Source: Verrucomicrobiota bacterium (GTDB lineage: Bacteria; Verrucomicrobiota; Verrucomicrobiia; Opitutales; Opitutaceae). From it: DNA of 64,000 nt. The stretch spans positions 259,524 through 323,523 of the forward strand of contig JAEZGX010000041.1 of NCBI GenBank assembly GCA_023416735.1. The letters are read 5' to 3'. The position numbers and the translations under genes were made by a program. Positions 55,608 to 63,932 of the stretch are shown here, piece after piece. Position 1 is the first letter of the stretch; every line of letters starts with the position of its first letter. The notes beneath the pieces are model-generated. The model saw only the letters and a program-made list of their open reading frames with translations, did not search any database and was not told the DNA's origin.

Positions 55608-56730
55608 TCTCGAATTCACCCGCGTCATCCCCGACGTCCCGTGGCGTCGGCTGCTGCTCGCCGTCGCGTTGATCACCACCGCCGCGACGATTGCCTGGGA
55701 AATCAACGCTCGCGCCGCCGGCTACCGCCCGACGCTCAACGACACGCCCGATCTCTGGGCCGAAGCGCGTTCGTCCGTGCAGCCCGACTCGCTCGTCCTC
55801 CTCGGCACCTCGCGCATGCTCTTCGACGTCGATCTCGACCTCGTCGAAAAACAACTCGGCCAGCGTCCCGTGCAGCTCTCGATCGTCGGCAGTTCGCCGT
55901 TTCCGATTCTCGCCGACCTTGCGTCCGACGAATCTTTCCGCGGCACCGTGCTGCTCGACATCGTTCCGGCAATGTATCTCGCGCCCGCCGGCCCGCCCGT
56001 CGAAGCCTCCGAAAAAGCGCTGCATCGCTATCGCACGTGGAATCATGCGCAGCGCTGGAGTCACCGCCTCGGCGTGATCCTCGAAAACCACGTCGCCTTC
56101 CTGAAACAGGAAGACCTCACGCTCGCGAAACTCCTCGAACGACTGCCGATCCCAAATCGCGCCAACGCCCAGCTCGCGCCCGCGATGCCGCCCTATTTCT
56201 ACAGCATCGATCGCAACCGCCGCGCCCGCATGGTCGAGGAAGCCGCAATCGTCGGCAGCCCGCTGCAACAACGTGTATCCAACGGGTGGCTACCTCTCTT
56301 CAGCGTCCCGCCGCCGCCGTCCTACATCCCGCTCGAGCAATTCCAAGCGATGATGGGCCAGGCGATGGAGGCGCGTTTCGTCGAGACCGCGCAGCACGTC
56401 GCCCGCATCCAGTCCCGCGGCGGCAAAGTGGTTTTCCTCCGTCTCCCGGTGACCGGCCCGCTTGCCGAACGCGAAGAACAACTCGCTCCGCGCATCGCGA
56501 CCTGGGATCGCCTCCTCCGCGAAAACAAGGTGCCCGCGATCCACTTCGCCGAACACCCCGACCTCGCGTCCTTCGACTGCCCCGAGTGGTCCCACCTCTC
56601 CGCCGAAGATTCCGTCGAATTCACCCGCCGCCTCGTCCCCCACGTGCAATCCGCGCTCTTCAACCACCCCACCGCCAACGCGCTCGCCTCCGCCGGCCCC
56701 ACCCCCGCACGCTCTGCAATGGCTCGCTGA
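55582..56730 (+). CDS. AlgJ/SGNH-like partner of the MBOAT protein
   Basis: 382 residues. One N-terminal membrane helix (LLLAVALITTAATIAWEINA), then DSLVLLGTSRMLFDVDLDLV, where GTSR takes the place of the SGNH block I Ser, and LSIVGSSPFPILADLAS. A C-terminal DCPEWSHLSAEDSVEFTRRL supplies a possible Asp/His pair. The layout resembles periplasmic acetyl-transfer partners (AlgJ/AlgX, DUF1574 type) that work with MBOAT proteins. The 26-bp overlap supports that. The exported polysaccharide is not identifiable from this window. Confidence 0.72.
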   Translation: MHSSTSNSDLEFTRVIPDVPWRRLLLAVALITTAATIAWEINARAAGYRPTLNDTPDLWAEARSSVQPDSLVLLGTSRMLFDVDLDLVEKQLGQRPVQLSIVGSSPFPILADLASDESFRGTVLLDIVPAMYLAPAGPPVEASEKALHRYRTWNHAQRWSHRLGVILENHVAFLKQEDLTLAKLLERLPIPNRANAQLAPAMPPYFYSIDRNRRARMVEEAAIVGSPLQQRVSNGWLPLFSVPPPPSYIPLEQFQAMMGQAMEARFVETAQHVARIQSRGGKVVFLRLPVTGPLAEREEQLAPRIATWDRLLRENKVPAIHFAEHPDLASFDCPEWSHLSAEDSVEFTRRLVPHVQSALFNHPTANALASAGPTPARSAMAR

Positions 56731-56739
56731 GCGCTTCAC

Positions 56740-57534
56740 TCAACTCATGCCGGCTTGCAGCAATGCATACTGCGCCGGCGTGAACCCGGTGAACTCCCGA
56801 AACTCGCGGATCATGTGTGCCTGATCCGCGTAGCCGTGGCTCGCAGCAAGCCGGCTCCCTTCAATGACCGGTGTTTGAGCGAGCGCTTGCCGCACTTTCT
56901 GAAACCGTTTGACGCGGGTGAACTGTTTCGCGCTCAGCCCCACTTCGCGCCGGAAGAGCAGATTAAAGCGCCGAAAACTCAGGCCGTATTCGCGCGCGAG
57001 TTCGACGATCTTCACCCGAGCCGGCACGACGCAGATCCGAGCGACCGCATGCGCCACCGCCGGATGCGAGTCGCGCAGCGAGCTAACACGAAGCGCAGCC
57101 TCGATGGCCCGCACGCGCTCCCGCGCATCGGCCGTGACATTCACGCGTTCGGCAAATTCCTTCCATCGGTTCCCCAACACGTCCGAGAGCAGCACGTGCG
57201 CGTCGACCAACCTATCTGCTGGGATTCCGAACAAACGCCACAGGCCCGTCGGATGGAATCGCACGCTGATCATGTCGTCGAGTTGTGCGGTATCGATGAT
57301 GTAGTGCGAAGTGCGTGCGCCGGAGAGCAGGGCGCCGCGTTCGCGATGCAGCGCAAACGTCTCGGCATGGTAGCACCTCAACTCGCCGTCGCGGAGATTG
57401 ATCGTCAGCTCGGCCTGACCGGTGGGAAACACGCGCTCGAATTCGCGCAGCAAACCGCGACCGGCATACACCTCATACCGGTCGATCGCCCCCGCTATCG
57501 CTGGGCTCGGAGCCACCGTGCGCATCTCCATCAT
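56740..57534 (-). CDS. AraC-family transcriptional regulator
   Basis: 264 residues if started at ATG 57534 (MMEMRTVAPSPAIAG); ATGs at 57531 and 57525 are alternatives. N-terminal ligand domain of the DUF6597 type (VFPTGQAELTINLRDGEL). The C-terminal double HTH has KIVELAREYGLSFRRFNLLF, RREVGLSAKQFTRVKRFQKV and HGYADQAHMIREFREFTGFTPAQY. It is divergent from the dehydrogenase gene at 57630 with 95 bp between, so it probably controls that gene. Confidence 0.9.
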   Translation of the reverse strand: MMEMRTVAPSPAIAGAIDRYEVYAGRGLLREFERVFPTGQAELTINLRDGELRCYHAETFALHRERGALLSGARTSHYIIDTAQLDDMISVRFHPTGLWRLFGIPADRLVDAHVLLSDVLGNRWKEFAERVNVTADARERVRAIEAALRVSSLRDSHPAVAHAVARICVVPARVKIVELAREYGLSFRRFNLLFRREVGLSAKQFTRVKRFQKVRQALAQTPVIEGSRLAASHGYADQAHMIREFREFTGFTPAQYALLQAGMS

Positions 57535-57629
57535 GATAGCGGACGTTGAGACGGTTGCCCGCCGCCGCAAGCCGCTCCCCGGTCAACTTTATTCAATCCG
57601 CGTGACCGATCGCCGCGTAGGATGGCGCG

Positions 57630-58565
57630 ATGCAAGACTCAGCCAACTCACCCACACCCGGGCAGGAAATCGCGTCCGCCGTCACCGTAATCGGACTCGG
57701 CCCCATGGGCATGTCCATCGCCCGCGCGCTTTTGCGCGGCGGCCGGACTGTGACCGTTTACAATCGCACGCCCGCGAAAGCGCAGGCCCTCGTCGTGGAA
57801 GGAGCCTACGTCGCGCCGACGATTGTCGCAGCATTGCGGGCGAGTCCGCTCGTTGTCCTCTGCGTGGCAGATTACGACGCCGCCCGCGCGCTCCTCGATT
57901 CTCCGGCGACGAAGGACGCGCTGCGCGATAGGCTGATCGTGCATCTTTCGACGGGCACACCGCGTGAGGTCCGCGAATTTGCCGCAACGACGACTGCCGC
58001 CGGCGCGCACTATCTTGACGGAGCGATTCTCGTGACGCCGTCCCAAGTCGGCACGCCCGACAGCGCACTCCTGATCGCCGGAAAGGAGGCGCACTATCGC
58101 ACCGCCGAACCCACGCTGCGCCTGATCGCCGCGCATATCGATTATGTGAGCGAAGATCCCGGCGCGGCCGCGGCGCTCGATCTCGCATTTCTCTCTCACT
58201 TTTTTGGCGGCCTGCTCGGTTTTTATCACGGAGCCCGCATCATGGAGGCCGAGAATCTTCCGGTCGCGAAACTCGGCGAAATGATCCAAGCCGCCGCGCC
58301 CGCTTTGGGCGCCATCATCCATGCCGACGCCCAGCGCATCGTGGCCGACCAATTTGATTCGCCCGAAAGCTCGCTCGGAAATTCCGCCACCGTCGTGGAG
58401 CTCATTCGCGCTCACGCCCTCGAGCGAAACTTGAACCTCCGCTTCGCCGACTTCACGACGCAACTTTTCCGCGCCGGCCTCGCTGCGGGCCACGCTCAAC
58501 ACGACGTCGCTGCCCTTATGCGCGTGCTCCGCGCGGAGCCGGATCGACTCGAACGCGCGGGGTGA
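57630..58565 (+). CDS. NAD(P)-binding imine-reductase / beta-hydroxyacid-dehydrogenase-like protein
   Basis: 311 residues. N-terminal Rossmann motif VTVIGLGPMGMSIARALLRG and NADPH-type VYNRTPAKAQAL, then LVVLCVADYDAARALL and HLSTGTPREVREFA. DLAFLSHFFGGLLGFYHGAR in the helical C-terminal part matches imine reductases, in which the catalytic Lys of hydroxyacid dehydrogenases is replaced. It likely reduces a C=N or C=O bond. Divergent from an AraC regulator gene. Confidence 0.82.
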   Translation: MQDSANSPTPGQEIASAVTVIGLGPMGMSIARALLRGGRTVTVYNRTPAKAQALVVEGAYVAPTIVAALRASPLVVLCVADYDAARALLDSPATKDALRDRLIVHLSTGTPREVREFAATTTAAGAHYLDGAILVTPSQVGTPDSALLIAGKEAHYRTAEPTLRLIAAHIDYVSEDPGAAAALDLAFLSHFFGGLLGFYHGARIMEAENLPVAKLGEMIQAAAPALGAIIHADAQRIVADQFDSPESSLGNSATVVELIRAHALERNLNLRFADFTTQLFRAGLAAGHAQHDVAALMRVLRAEPDRLERAG

Positions 58566-58650
58566 TATTGGAGCAAGAGTTAACTGCACGGCTGAGGCGC
58601 CGCGAATGCGCTTTTGACCCGCCGTCTGCAATCCCTAGCTTTGCCCGCCC

Positions 58651-59826
58651 ATGATCGACAACCCCCATGCCCCAACTGCATCCCTGACGCCACGCCTCGC
58701 CAGCTTGCTCGCTTCCTTGGCGCTTATTCCCCTGGCCGCTGCCCAGAGCCCGCAAACGCTTCAAGCCGCCTACGAAGGCGCGTTCCGCTTGGGCACCGCC
58801 GTCAACGAAGCCATTGTCGCCGGCGAATCGCCCCAGCTGCAGCAGATCGCAATCCGCCAGTTCAATTCCATCACGGCTGAGAACGTGCTCAAAGCCGAGG
58901 AAGTGAATCCCCAGCCGGGCGTCTACGACTTCGCGGCGGCCGACGCCTTCGTCGAGTTCGGCGAGAAGCACAAGATGTTCATCATCGGCCACACCTTGAT
59001 CTGGCACAATCAGACGCCGCCGTTCTTCTTCCATGATGACAACGGCCAGCCCAACACCCCCGAAGCCCAGAAGGAAGTCCTGCGCCGCCACATCGAGAAA
59101 GTAGCCGGCCGTTATAAGGGCCGCATTCACGCGTGGGACGTGGTCAATGAAGTGATCGCCGACGATGGTTCCTACCGCCCCACCACCTGGGTCAAGGGCA
59201 TCGGCGACGGCGACGAGCTCGTGAAGCTGGCCTTCAAATACGCCGCCCAATACGCGCCCGACGCCGAGCTCTACTACAACGACTTCAACGCCTGGCGCCC
59301 GACCAAACGCGACGGCATCGTCCGCATGGTCAAGATGCTGCAGGCAGCCGGCATCCGGATCGACGGCGTGGGCATCCAGGGCCATTGGGGCCTCAACTTT
59401 CCCAAGAAAGAATACATCGAAGCCGCCATCGACGCCTACGCCGCGCTCGGCGTGAAGGTCATGATTACCGAGCTCGACGTCGACGTCCTCCCGCTCACGA
59501 AGGAAGGCCAGATCATCGGCACGGGCATGCAGCACCCGCAGTTCCAACTCGAGGAGTTCAAGACCTTCCTCGACCCGTATCAGGACGGGTTGCCCCGCGA
59601 GCAGCAAACGGCGCTCGCCAACCGCTACGCCGAACTTTTCGAGATCTTCTACCGGAAGCGCGACAAGATCGACCGCGTCACCGTTTGGGGCGTCCATGAC
59701 AGCATGTCATGGAAGAACGACTACCCGATCCCTAACCGCACCAACTACACGCTGCTCTGGGACCGTGCCCTCCAGCCCAAGCCGGCGCTCGAGGCGGTCC
59801 TGAAAGTCCCCGCGAAAGCGAAGTAG
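58651..59826 (+). CDS. Secreted GH10 endo-1,4-beta-xylanase
   Basis: 391 residues. Signal peptide ends near PLAAA-QSP. GH10 landmarks: FNSITAENVLKAEEVNPQPG, GHTLIWHNQTP, the acid/base Glu167 in AWDVVNEV, DAELYYNDFNAWRPTKRDGI, GVGIQGHWGLNFP, nucleophile Glu274 in MITELDVDVL, and VTVWGVHDSMSWKNDYP. No additional modules. It hydrolyses xylan or related glucuronoxylan outside the cytoplasm. It is not clustered with other xylan genes here. Confidence 0.95.
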   Translation: MIDNPHAPTASLTPRLASLLASLALIPLAAAQSPQTLQAAYEGAFRLGTAVNEAIVAGESPQLQQIAIRQFNSITAENVLKAEEVNPQPGVYDFAAADAFVEFGEKHKMFIIGHTLIWHNQTPPFFFHDDNGQPNTPEAQKEVLRRHIEKVAGRYKGRIHAWDVVNEVIADDGSYRPTTWVKGIGDGDELVKLAFKYAAQYAPDAELYYNDFNAWRPTKRDGIVRMVKMLQAAGIRIDGVGIQGHWGLNFPKKEYIEAAIDAYAALGVKVMITELDVDVLPLTKEGQIIGTGMQHPQFQLEEFKTFLDPYQDGLPREQQTALANRYAELFEIFYRKRDKIDRVTVWGVHDSMSWKNDYPIPNRTNYTLLWDRALQPKPALEAVLKVPAKAK

Positions 59827-59863
59827 ACTCAGGCATGCTGGAGATGCGTCAGCGGACTCATGC

Positions 59864-59917
59864 AGCCTAGAGCTTAGAGCCTAAAGCCTAGTGCTTAGAG
59901 CTGAAAGCCGAGAGCCA
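59864..59917. repeat. AGCTCTAGGC-type quasi-periodic repeat
   Basis: GCCTAGAGCTTAGAGCC, TAAAGCCTAGTGCTTAGAGC, TGAAAGCCGAGAGCC: units of 7-9 nt around CTAGAGC/TTAGAGC. It fills the gap between the xylanase stop and the decayed region. The reverse complement contains CAGCTCTA and AGCTCTAGGC, as found inside the SDR gene. Confidence 0.65.
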
Positions 59918-59923
59918 TCTGCG

Positions 59924-60500
59924 TCATCCCCGCGGTGCGAGTCGGTCGAGGGCACTCTTGATCGCCTGCAAATAATTGGGATGCCAGAGCTCGTGATCGG
60001 CGTCCGGGACGACGGTGTAGGTGCACTGGCGGTAGAAGTCGCGCACCGCGGTCGCCCGGCGGTGCATCTGGCCGTCTTCTTTGGCGCCCACGAGCACGTC
60101 AGCCGGCGTGCCAGCGTTGCCGTCTTTGTAGGAAATCATCCACCGCTGCGGCTCATCGTCGTCCTCCAGGAAAAACGGCGAGATGGAGCCGAGGATCAGA
60201 TGCCTGGCTCGGAGTGCACCCAGATGCGAGTAGAGCGCACCGAGAGAAAAGCCCATGACGAACTTGCCCGCGGTCTGCGCGTTCACCTGCGCAAACAAGG
60301 CACGCGAGTCGAAGTTGGGTTGGGGACCGATCCAATCCAGTTGGACAAATTCGGTGTCCCAGCCCGAAGCGTGCACGAAGTCCGTGAACGGACGAAAACG
60401 GCGCTCGGCTCGCCGCCGTCGATGTGATCGACCGTTGCCGAAGCGCGCTCTCCGTCGCCTTCGGATTCAAGGCCGACGACATGAGCATAGACTTGGGTCA
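59924..60500 (-). pseudogene. Frameshifted alpha/beta-hydrolase remnant
   Basis: The 3' part (59924-60376 and slightly beyond) encodes FTDFVHASGWDTEFVQLDWIG, then AGKFVMGFSLGALYSHLGAL with the nucleophile elbow GFSLGA, and VVPDADHELWHPNYLQAIK with the Asp and His. No start codon precedes FTDFVHAS in that frame. The likely upstream residues (ATVDHIDGGEPSAVFV) lie in another minus-strand frame, so a frameshift near 60393 is probable. A plus-strand frame at 60424-60705 overlaps it and is not clearly a gene. Confidence 0.5.
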
Positions 60501-60712
60501 TGCAATTGATGCCTACCTCAAAAAAGAAACCGCCGGTAGGGAAAATCTTTGTGGTTACTGCGGCCGAATTGTCGCTCGGCTCCATTCTCGCGGAAAACCC
60601 AACGAACAAGCAGGCAAAGGACTGCGTCCACCCACCGACAGCGATGCCGATCTGGCGCTCAACTGCTTAAAAACTGTCCTGATCGAATTCGGCTGGGCTC
60701 GATAAAAATATC

Positions 60713-60897
60713 ATGATCACCGAAGACCAGCTCGAACAACCGTGCCTCGGCTGGACGGCGGATGGGAAACGGTCTTCGGTCCCGACATCGCGCATGACGG
60801 CACCACGCCGGAGCGGGCGAAGTATCGCGAGCTCGGCGGCAAAGCCGGATGGTTGCCCTTGCCCCAATCGCTCCCGTCTTTAAACTTTCCCGCTTAA
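60713..60897 (+). pseudogene. hsdR N-terminal remnant 1 (type I restriction subunit)
   Basis: MITEDQLEQPCLGWTADG is read from ATG 60713. Then a +1 frame change is needed to continue GWETVFGPDIAHDGTTPERA, KYREL. This is the conserved start of type I restriction endonuclease HsdR proteins. After KYREL the similarity ends and stops follow (60881-60883 in the first frame, 60895-60897 in the second). No hsdS or hsdM is present. Confidence 0.7.
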
Positions 60898-60915
60898 TCA
60901 ACCAAGGAGGCCATC

Positions 60916-61866
60916 GTGGGTTACATCACTCGTTCATTTTATCTCCACGCCCCCACCGGTCTTGGCCGTTACCCGCGCCCCGACTTGATCGCGCCGTTGT
61001 TGCAGGAGCTACCCGAGGCACTGCAGGACACGGTGCGCCTGGGCTTCCTGCATTCCAGTCGCGCCAAGGGGAGGATTGCCCAGGCCTACAAGGCCGCCGC
61101 GGATGTGCGTTTCGTGGGCGTGGAGGCGCATGGCGACACCGGCTGCGCCGTGGTGTTTCGACTGCCGCGTTTCGGCGACGCCGCCCCTTCGCTCTATGCG
61201 CAGGGCAAGCTCTGGGACGATCTTCCCTCATCCGACGCCACCGCCTTTGATCTCTTCGGAGAGGCCTTGAAGGACGTGCAACATCACCGCGCCGACAGCG
61301 CGCGCGTCGATCAACCTTTCCTGAAGCGCATCGGCGATTTTGACCGCGTTCTCAAGCAGGGCATCACGCGTATCGGTCTCGCTCCGACCAATGGGGCGGC
61401 GCCGCATATCGATTTCGACGTTACGCGTCAGGCGCGCGACCTCTGCCGCGCCACGCCTCCGCCGCGTCGCGTGCGGGTGGCGGGCCGGCTCGATCTGATG
61501 GGCGCCAGCCAGGGCGTGCTCAAGCTTCACCTTCGCCCGGGCGAGGTCGTCTCGGCATTGTGGAGCGGCACCGGCCCCATCGAGGCACACCGCGATCTTT
61601 TCAACCGCGACGTGATCGTCGAGGGCCTCGGCATTTTCCGCGCCTCCGGCTCTCTCCTGCGCATCGAGGCCGACGCGGTCGCCCCGGCCTCGGTGCAGGA
61701 TGACTTTTTCCGCCAGCTCCCCGTGGCGGTTCCCCTCCGCTACGACTACGCGGCCGCCGCCCGTCTGCGTCCGGGCGAAAAATCGGCCTACGCGGCCCTG
61801 AAGGGCAGCGTGCCCGCCGAGGAATCCGACGAGGAGTTTATCGTCGCCCTCCAGTCGCTGCGCTAA
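60916..61866 (+). CDS. Hypothetical protein upstream of a PIN toxin (possible large antitoxin)
   Basis: 316 residues from GTG 60916, preceded by an excellent AAGGAGG (60904-60910) 5 nt upstream. That is unusually strong for this window. N-terminal half: GYITRSFYLHAPTGLGRYPR, LGFLHSSRAKGRIAQAY, LPRFGDAAPSLYAQGKLWDD. The C-terminal half looks like a small beta-barrel (VRVAGRLDLMGASQGVLKLH, LFNRDVIVEGLGIFRASGSL) and ends in EESDEEFIVALQSLR. I recognise no named family. It ends 3 bp before the PIN gene, so the two are co-translated; an antitoxin role is inferred from this position only. Confidence 0.75.
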   Translation: MGYITRSFYLHAPTGLGRYPRPDLIAPLLQELPEALQDTVRLGFLHSSRAKGRIAQAYKAAADVRFVGVEAHGDTGCAVVFRLPRFGDAAPSLYAQGKLWDDLPSSDATAFDLFGEALKDVQHHRADSARVDQPFLKRIGDFDRVLKQGITRIGLAPTNGAAPHIDFDVTRQARDLCRATPPPRRVRVAGRLDLMGASQGVLKLHLRPGEVVSALWSGTGPIEAHRDLFNRDVIVEGLGIFRASGSLLRIEADAVAPASVQDDFFRQLPVAVPLRYDYAAAARLRPGEKSAYAALKGSVPAEESDEEFIVALQSLR

Positions 61867-61869
61867 GCC

Positions 61870-62322
61870 ATGCCGCCCATCTACCTGCTCGACACCACGG
61901 TGCTCCTGCACTGGACGCGGGGGAAAAGTCAGGCGGAGGAATTGGAGCGACAGTTTCATCTGGGGCAGTCGCCACTGCGCCCGCTTGTATGCGAGGTGTC
62001 GTTGGGCGAGTTGCTTTCCTTTAGCCGCAATCCGCAGTGGAGCGACAAGCAGCGCGAGCGCATGCTGCACATAGAGCGGCATGTCACTCCGGTGGACATT
62101 TCCAATCGCAGCGTTCTCGAGGCCTACGCAGACATCTCAACCTTGGCCCAATCCTCCGGCTGGTCGCTTTTCAACGGAAAGAACGACCTCTGGATTGCCG
62201 CCGCCACGGCCGTGACCGGTGCCCATCTGCTCACGATGGATAAAGACTTCGAGCCCCTTCGAGGCCGCGAAGGCTGGCGAGTCTCCCTCCTCGATATTCG
62301 CACCGCGCTCCCCCTCGCTTGA
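61870..62322 (+). CDS. PIN-domain ribonuclease, VapC-like toxin
   Basis: 150 residues. PIN acidic residues: Asp8 (MPPIYLLDTTVLLHW), Glu42 and Glu47 (CEVSLGELLSF), Asp106 (GKNDLWIAAATAV) and Asp124/Asp126 (LTMDKDFEPL). VapC proteins cut RNA, often tRNA or rRNA, and are neutralised by a partner encoded just upstream. Here the upstream gene is a 316-residue protein rather than the usual 70-90-residue antitoxin. The stop overlaps the ATG of an hsdR remnant (TGATG at 62320-62324). Confidence 0.87.
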   Translation: MPPIYLLDTTVLLHWTRGKSQAEELERQFHLGQSPLRPLVCEVSLGELLSFSRNPQWSDKQRERMLHIERHVTPVDISNRSVLEAYADISTLAQSSGWSLFNGKNDLWIAAATAVTGAHLLTMDKDFEPLRGREGWRVSLLDIRTALPLA

Positions 62323-62405
62323 TGCTCACTGAAGACAAACTCGAACAACACTGCCTCGGCTGGTTTCATGAAGAAGGATGGGGGACCGTCTTCAACAACA
62401 GATGA
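62322..62405 (+). pseudogene. hsdR N-terminal remnant 2
   Basis: 27 residues, MLTEDKLEQHCLGWFHEEGW then GTVFNNR, stop at 62403-62405. It matches the first residues of HsdR and the first remnant at 60713 (both M-x-TED-x-LEQ-x-CLGW) but is cut short. Its ATG overlaps the PIN gene stop, indicating that an intact hsdR was once coupled to the PIN operon. The following 62406-62516 holds no gene. Confidence 0.6.
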
Positions 62406-62516
62406 CGTCACGCCTTGACTCTATACAAAGCACACGGCGAACCAAGCCCGACCATAAGCGAATGTTTATATCAACTGACAGGAAGGCACCTCCAACGCTT
62501 GAAGGATAGCTAGCGC

Positions 62517-63527
62517 ATGCCTCGGTCGTTTACGCCGCTCCCTTGGAAAGAAACTTTTCGGAAAATACCGCCGAATGTGGAGGCGGTGCTGCGTAGCTCC
62601 GAGGCTGGCACACGGTTTGTCGTGTGCGGAGAGAAGATCGTTGCCGGCAATGAATTGAGCGCAGACGTCTACCGTCATCTCGACATCAAGTCACTGGAAG
62701 ACATCCCGCTGGAATTTCAGCCGTTCATCCCTTCGCCCACGGTAGGGATCACAAGCTTCAAGAATGCGACGCCGGTTGAGGTCGTTCAAAAGCATCTTGG
62801 TTTGATTTGGAAGACGTTCACTGGACGAGCACCGAGCCGCGGGCGACTCAAGGTGCACCCAACGCGCTACAAGCGGCAGGTTCGACATCGTCGGCTCGTT
62901 GCGCCATCCATGTCGTATATCGCGTTCAAGCGGTTGGGGCACGTGGACGGCAAGGGGTTTTCCGTCTTCTTTCAAATCACCGAGGTGCTGGACCGTAGTG
63001 ATCGCGAGGGAATTCTTCGCTGCTTGAATCTGCTGCAAGAAAACGCCGGCGTAGCTGAATTGCCTCCTGTCGAGACGGCAGAAGCTGAAGCCCTGCGCCA
63101 TTTGAACGTAAGCGTGGCGTGGGAGCTGCTGGAAAGCGGCAGCCCGAGTGTAGCCATAGACCGCCTCTATCGCCGCCTCGGCGGTAAGACGTCCAACGCA
63201 GCTCGCCGCGCCCAAGACCGCCTTGGCGTGCTGCGATCTCTTGATCCTACCCGCACGTTTCTAAGCACGCGCGGCCTTATCGGTTACATCGCCGTTGAAT
63301 TCTGCCCTACGCTCACGGTGTTCGAACACCTTGAAATGGATCATGCGATGTTTATCTCTCGAGGTCCCGCCGAGGACTTCATTAAGCTCACGCGTCCCGC
63401 GCTCGCCCAAAGGCTCGGCGAAGACATCGAGCGTCTGGTTCACAGCAAAGGATGGGAGGACCGCCTGCGTCGGGTAGTGCGGTTAGCGCGAAACGATCAG
63501 TCAGCCCATCCTGGTGAAATGTTGTAG
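62517..63527 (+). CDS. Hypothetical protein of the accessory segment
   Basis: 336 residues from ATG 62517, with GAAGGA at 62501-62506 as probable ribosome site. It contains EDIPLEFQPFIPSPTVGITS, KVHPTRYKRQVRHRRLVAPS, VSVAWELLESGSPSVAIDRL, YRRLGGKTSNAARRAQDRLG, and TRPALAQRLGEDIERLVHSK. Third-position GC is lower than in the core genes. I do not recognise a family and see no catalytic motif. It stands alone between the PIN operon and the tRNA gene. Confidence 0.6.
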   Translation: MPRSFTPLPWKETFRKIPPNVEAVLRSSEAGTRFVVCGEKIVAGNELSADVYRHLDIKSLEDIPLEFQPFIPSPTVGITSFKNATPVEVVQKHLGLIWKTFTGRAPSRGRLKVHPTRYKRQVRHRRLVAPSMSYIAFKRLGHVDGKGFSVFFQITEVLDRSDREGILRCLNLLQENAGVAELPPVETAEAEALRHLNVSVAWELLESGSPSVAIDRLYRRLGGKTSNAARRAQDRLGVLRSLDPTRTFLSTRGLIGYIAVEFCPTLTVFEHLEMDHAMFISRGPAEDFIKLTRPALAQRLGEDIERLVHSKGWEDRLRRVVRLARNDQSAHPGEML

Positions 63528-63732
63528 CCTTGGAATCGCCGGCATCGCCATGCTCACAACTAGGTCACAGCATGCGCGCTCGTCACAACAGGTGCATTCA
63601 AGGCGAATCTCGGCTGCCGCCAGCCTGCATCTCGAAGCTCAGCTCCGCCTCCAGTCAGCTCACACTATCCGACTAGACAGAAATCAGTTACCACAGATGA
63701 CGCAATTCCTAGCCTGAAGGAGGAATCGAAGC

Positions 63733-63808
63733 TGGTGGGCCCACTGGGATTCGAACCCAGAACCAAAGGATTATGAGTCCTCTGCTCTGACCGTTGAGCT
63801 ATAGGCCC
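63733..63808 (-). tRNA. tRNA-Ile(CAU), lysidine-modified Ile2 type
   Basis: 76 nt with a 7-bp acceptor stem (GGGCCTA / TGGGCCC), D arm AGCTCAACGGTCAGAGC, anticodon loop CTCATAA with anticodon CAT, T arm CTGGGTTCGAATCCCAG and an encoded CCA end. The CAU anticodon could mean Met, but ACTCATAATC with TTGGT following matches bacterial tRNA-Ile2, which is converted to lysidine-34 by TilS. Its 3' end faces the decayed accessory segment. Confidence 0.93.
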
Positions 63809-63932
63809 GTGATCTCGCGTAGCTTTCTCAGGTGTTCGCACGCGTCCAGTCTAATGGGCTGCCCGATCCTCTGGTATCCGACCGACGGAGGACCCACTAT
63901 GAAGGCAGTGAAGGGTCGGATATTGTGAGGAG

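Noticed and set aside
60424..60705. Plus-strand open frame of 93 codons over the hydrolase remnant
   Set aside because: No family recognised and weak codon bias; it overlaps the probable frameshifted hydrolase on the other strand. Kept as a possibility only.
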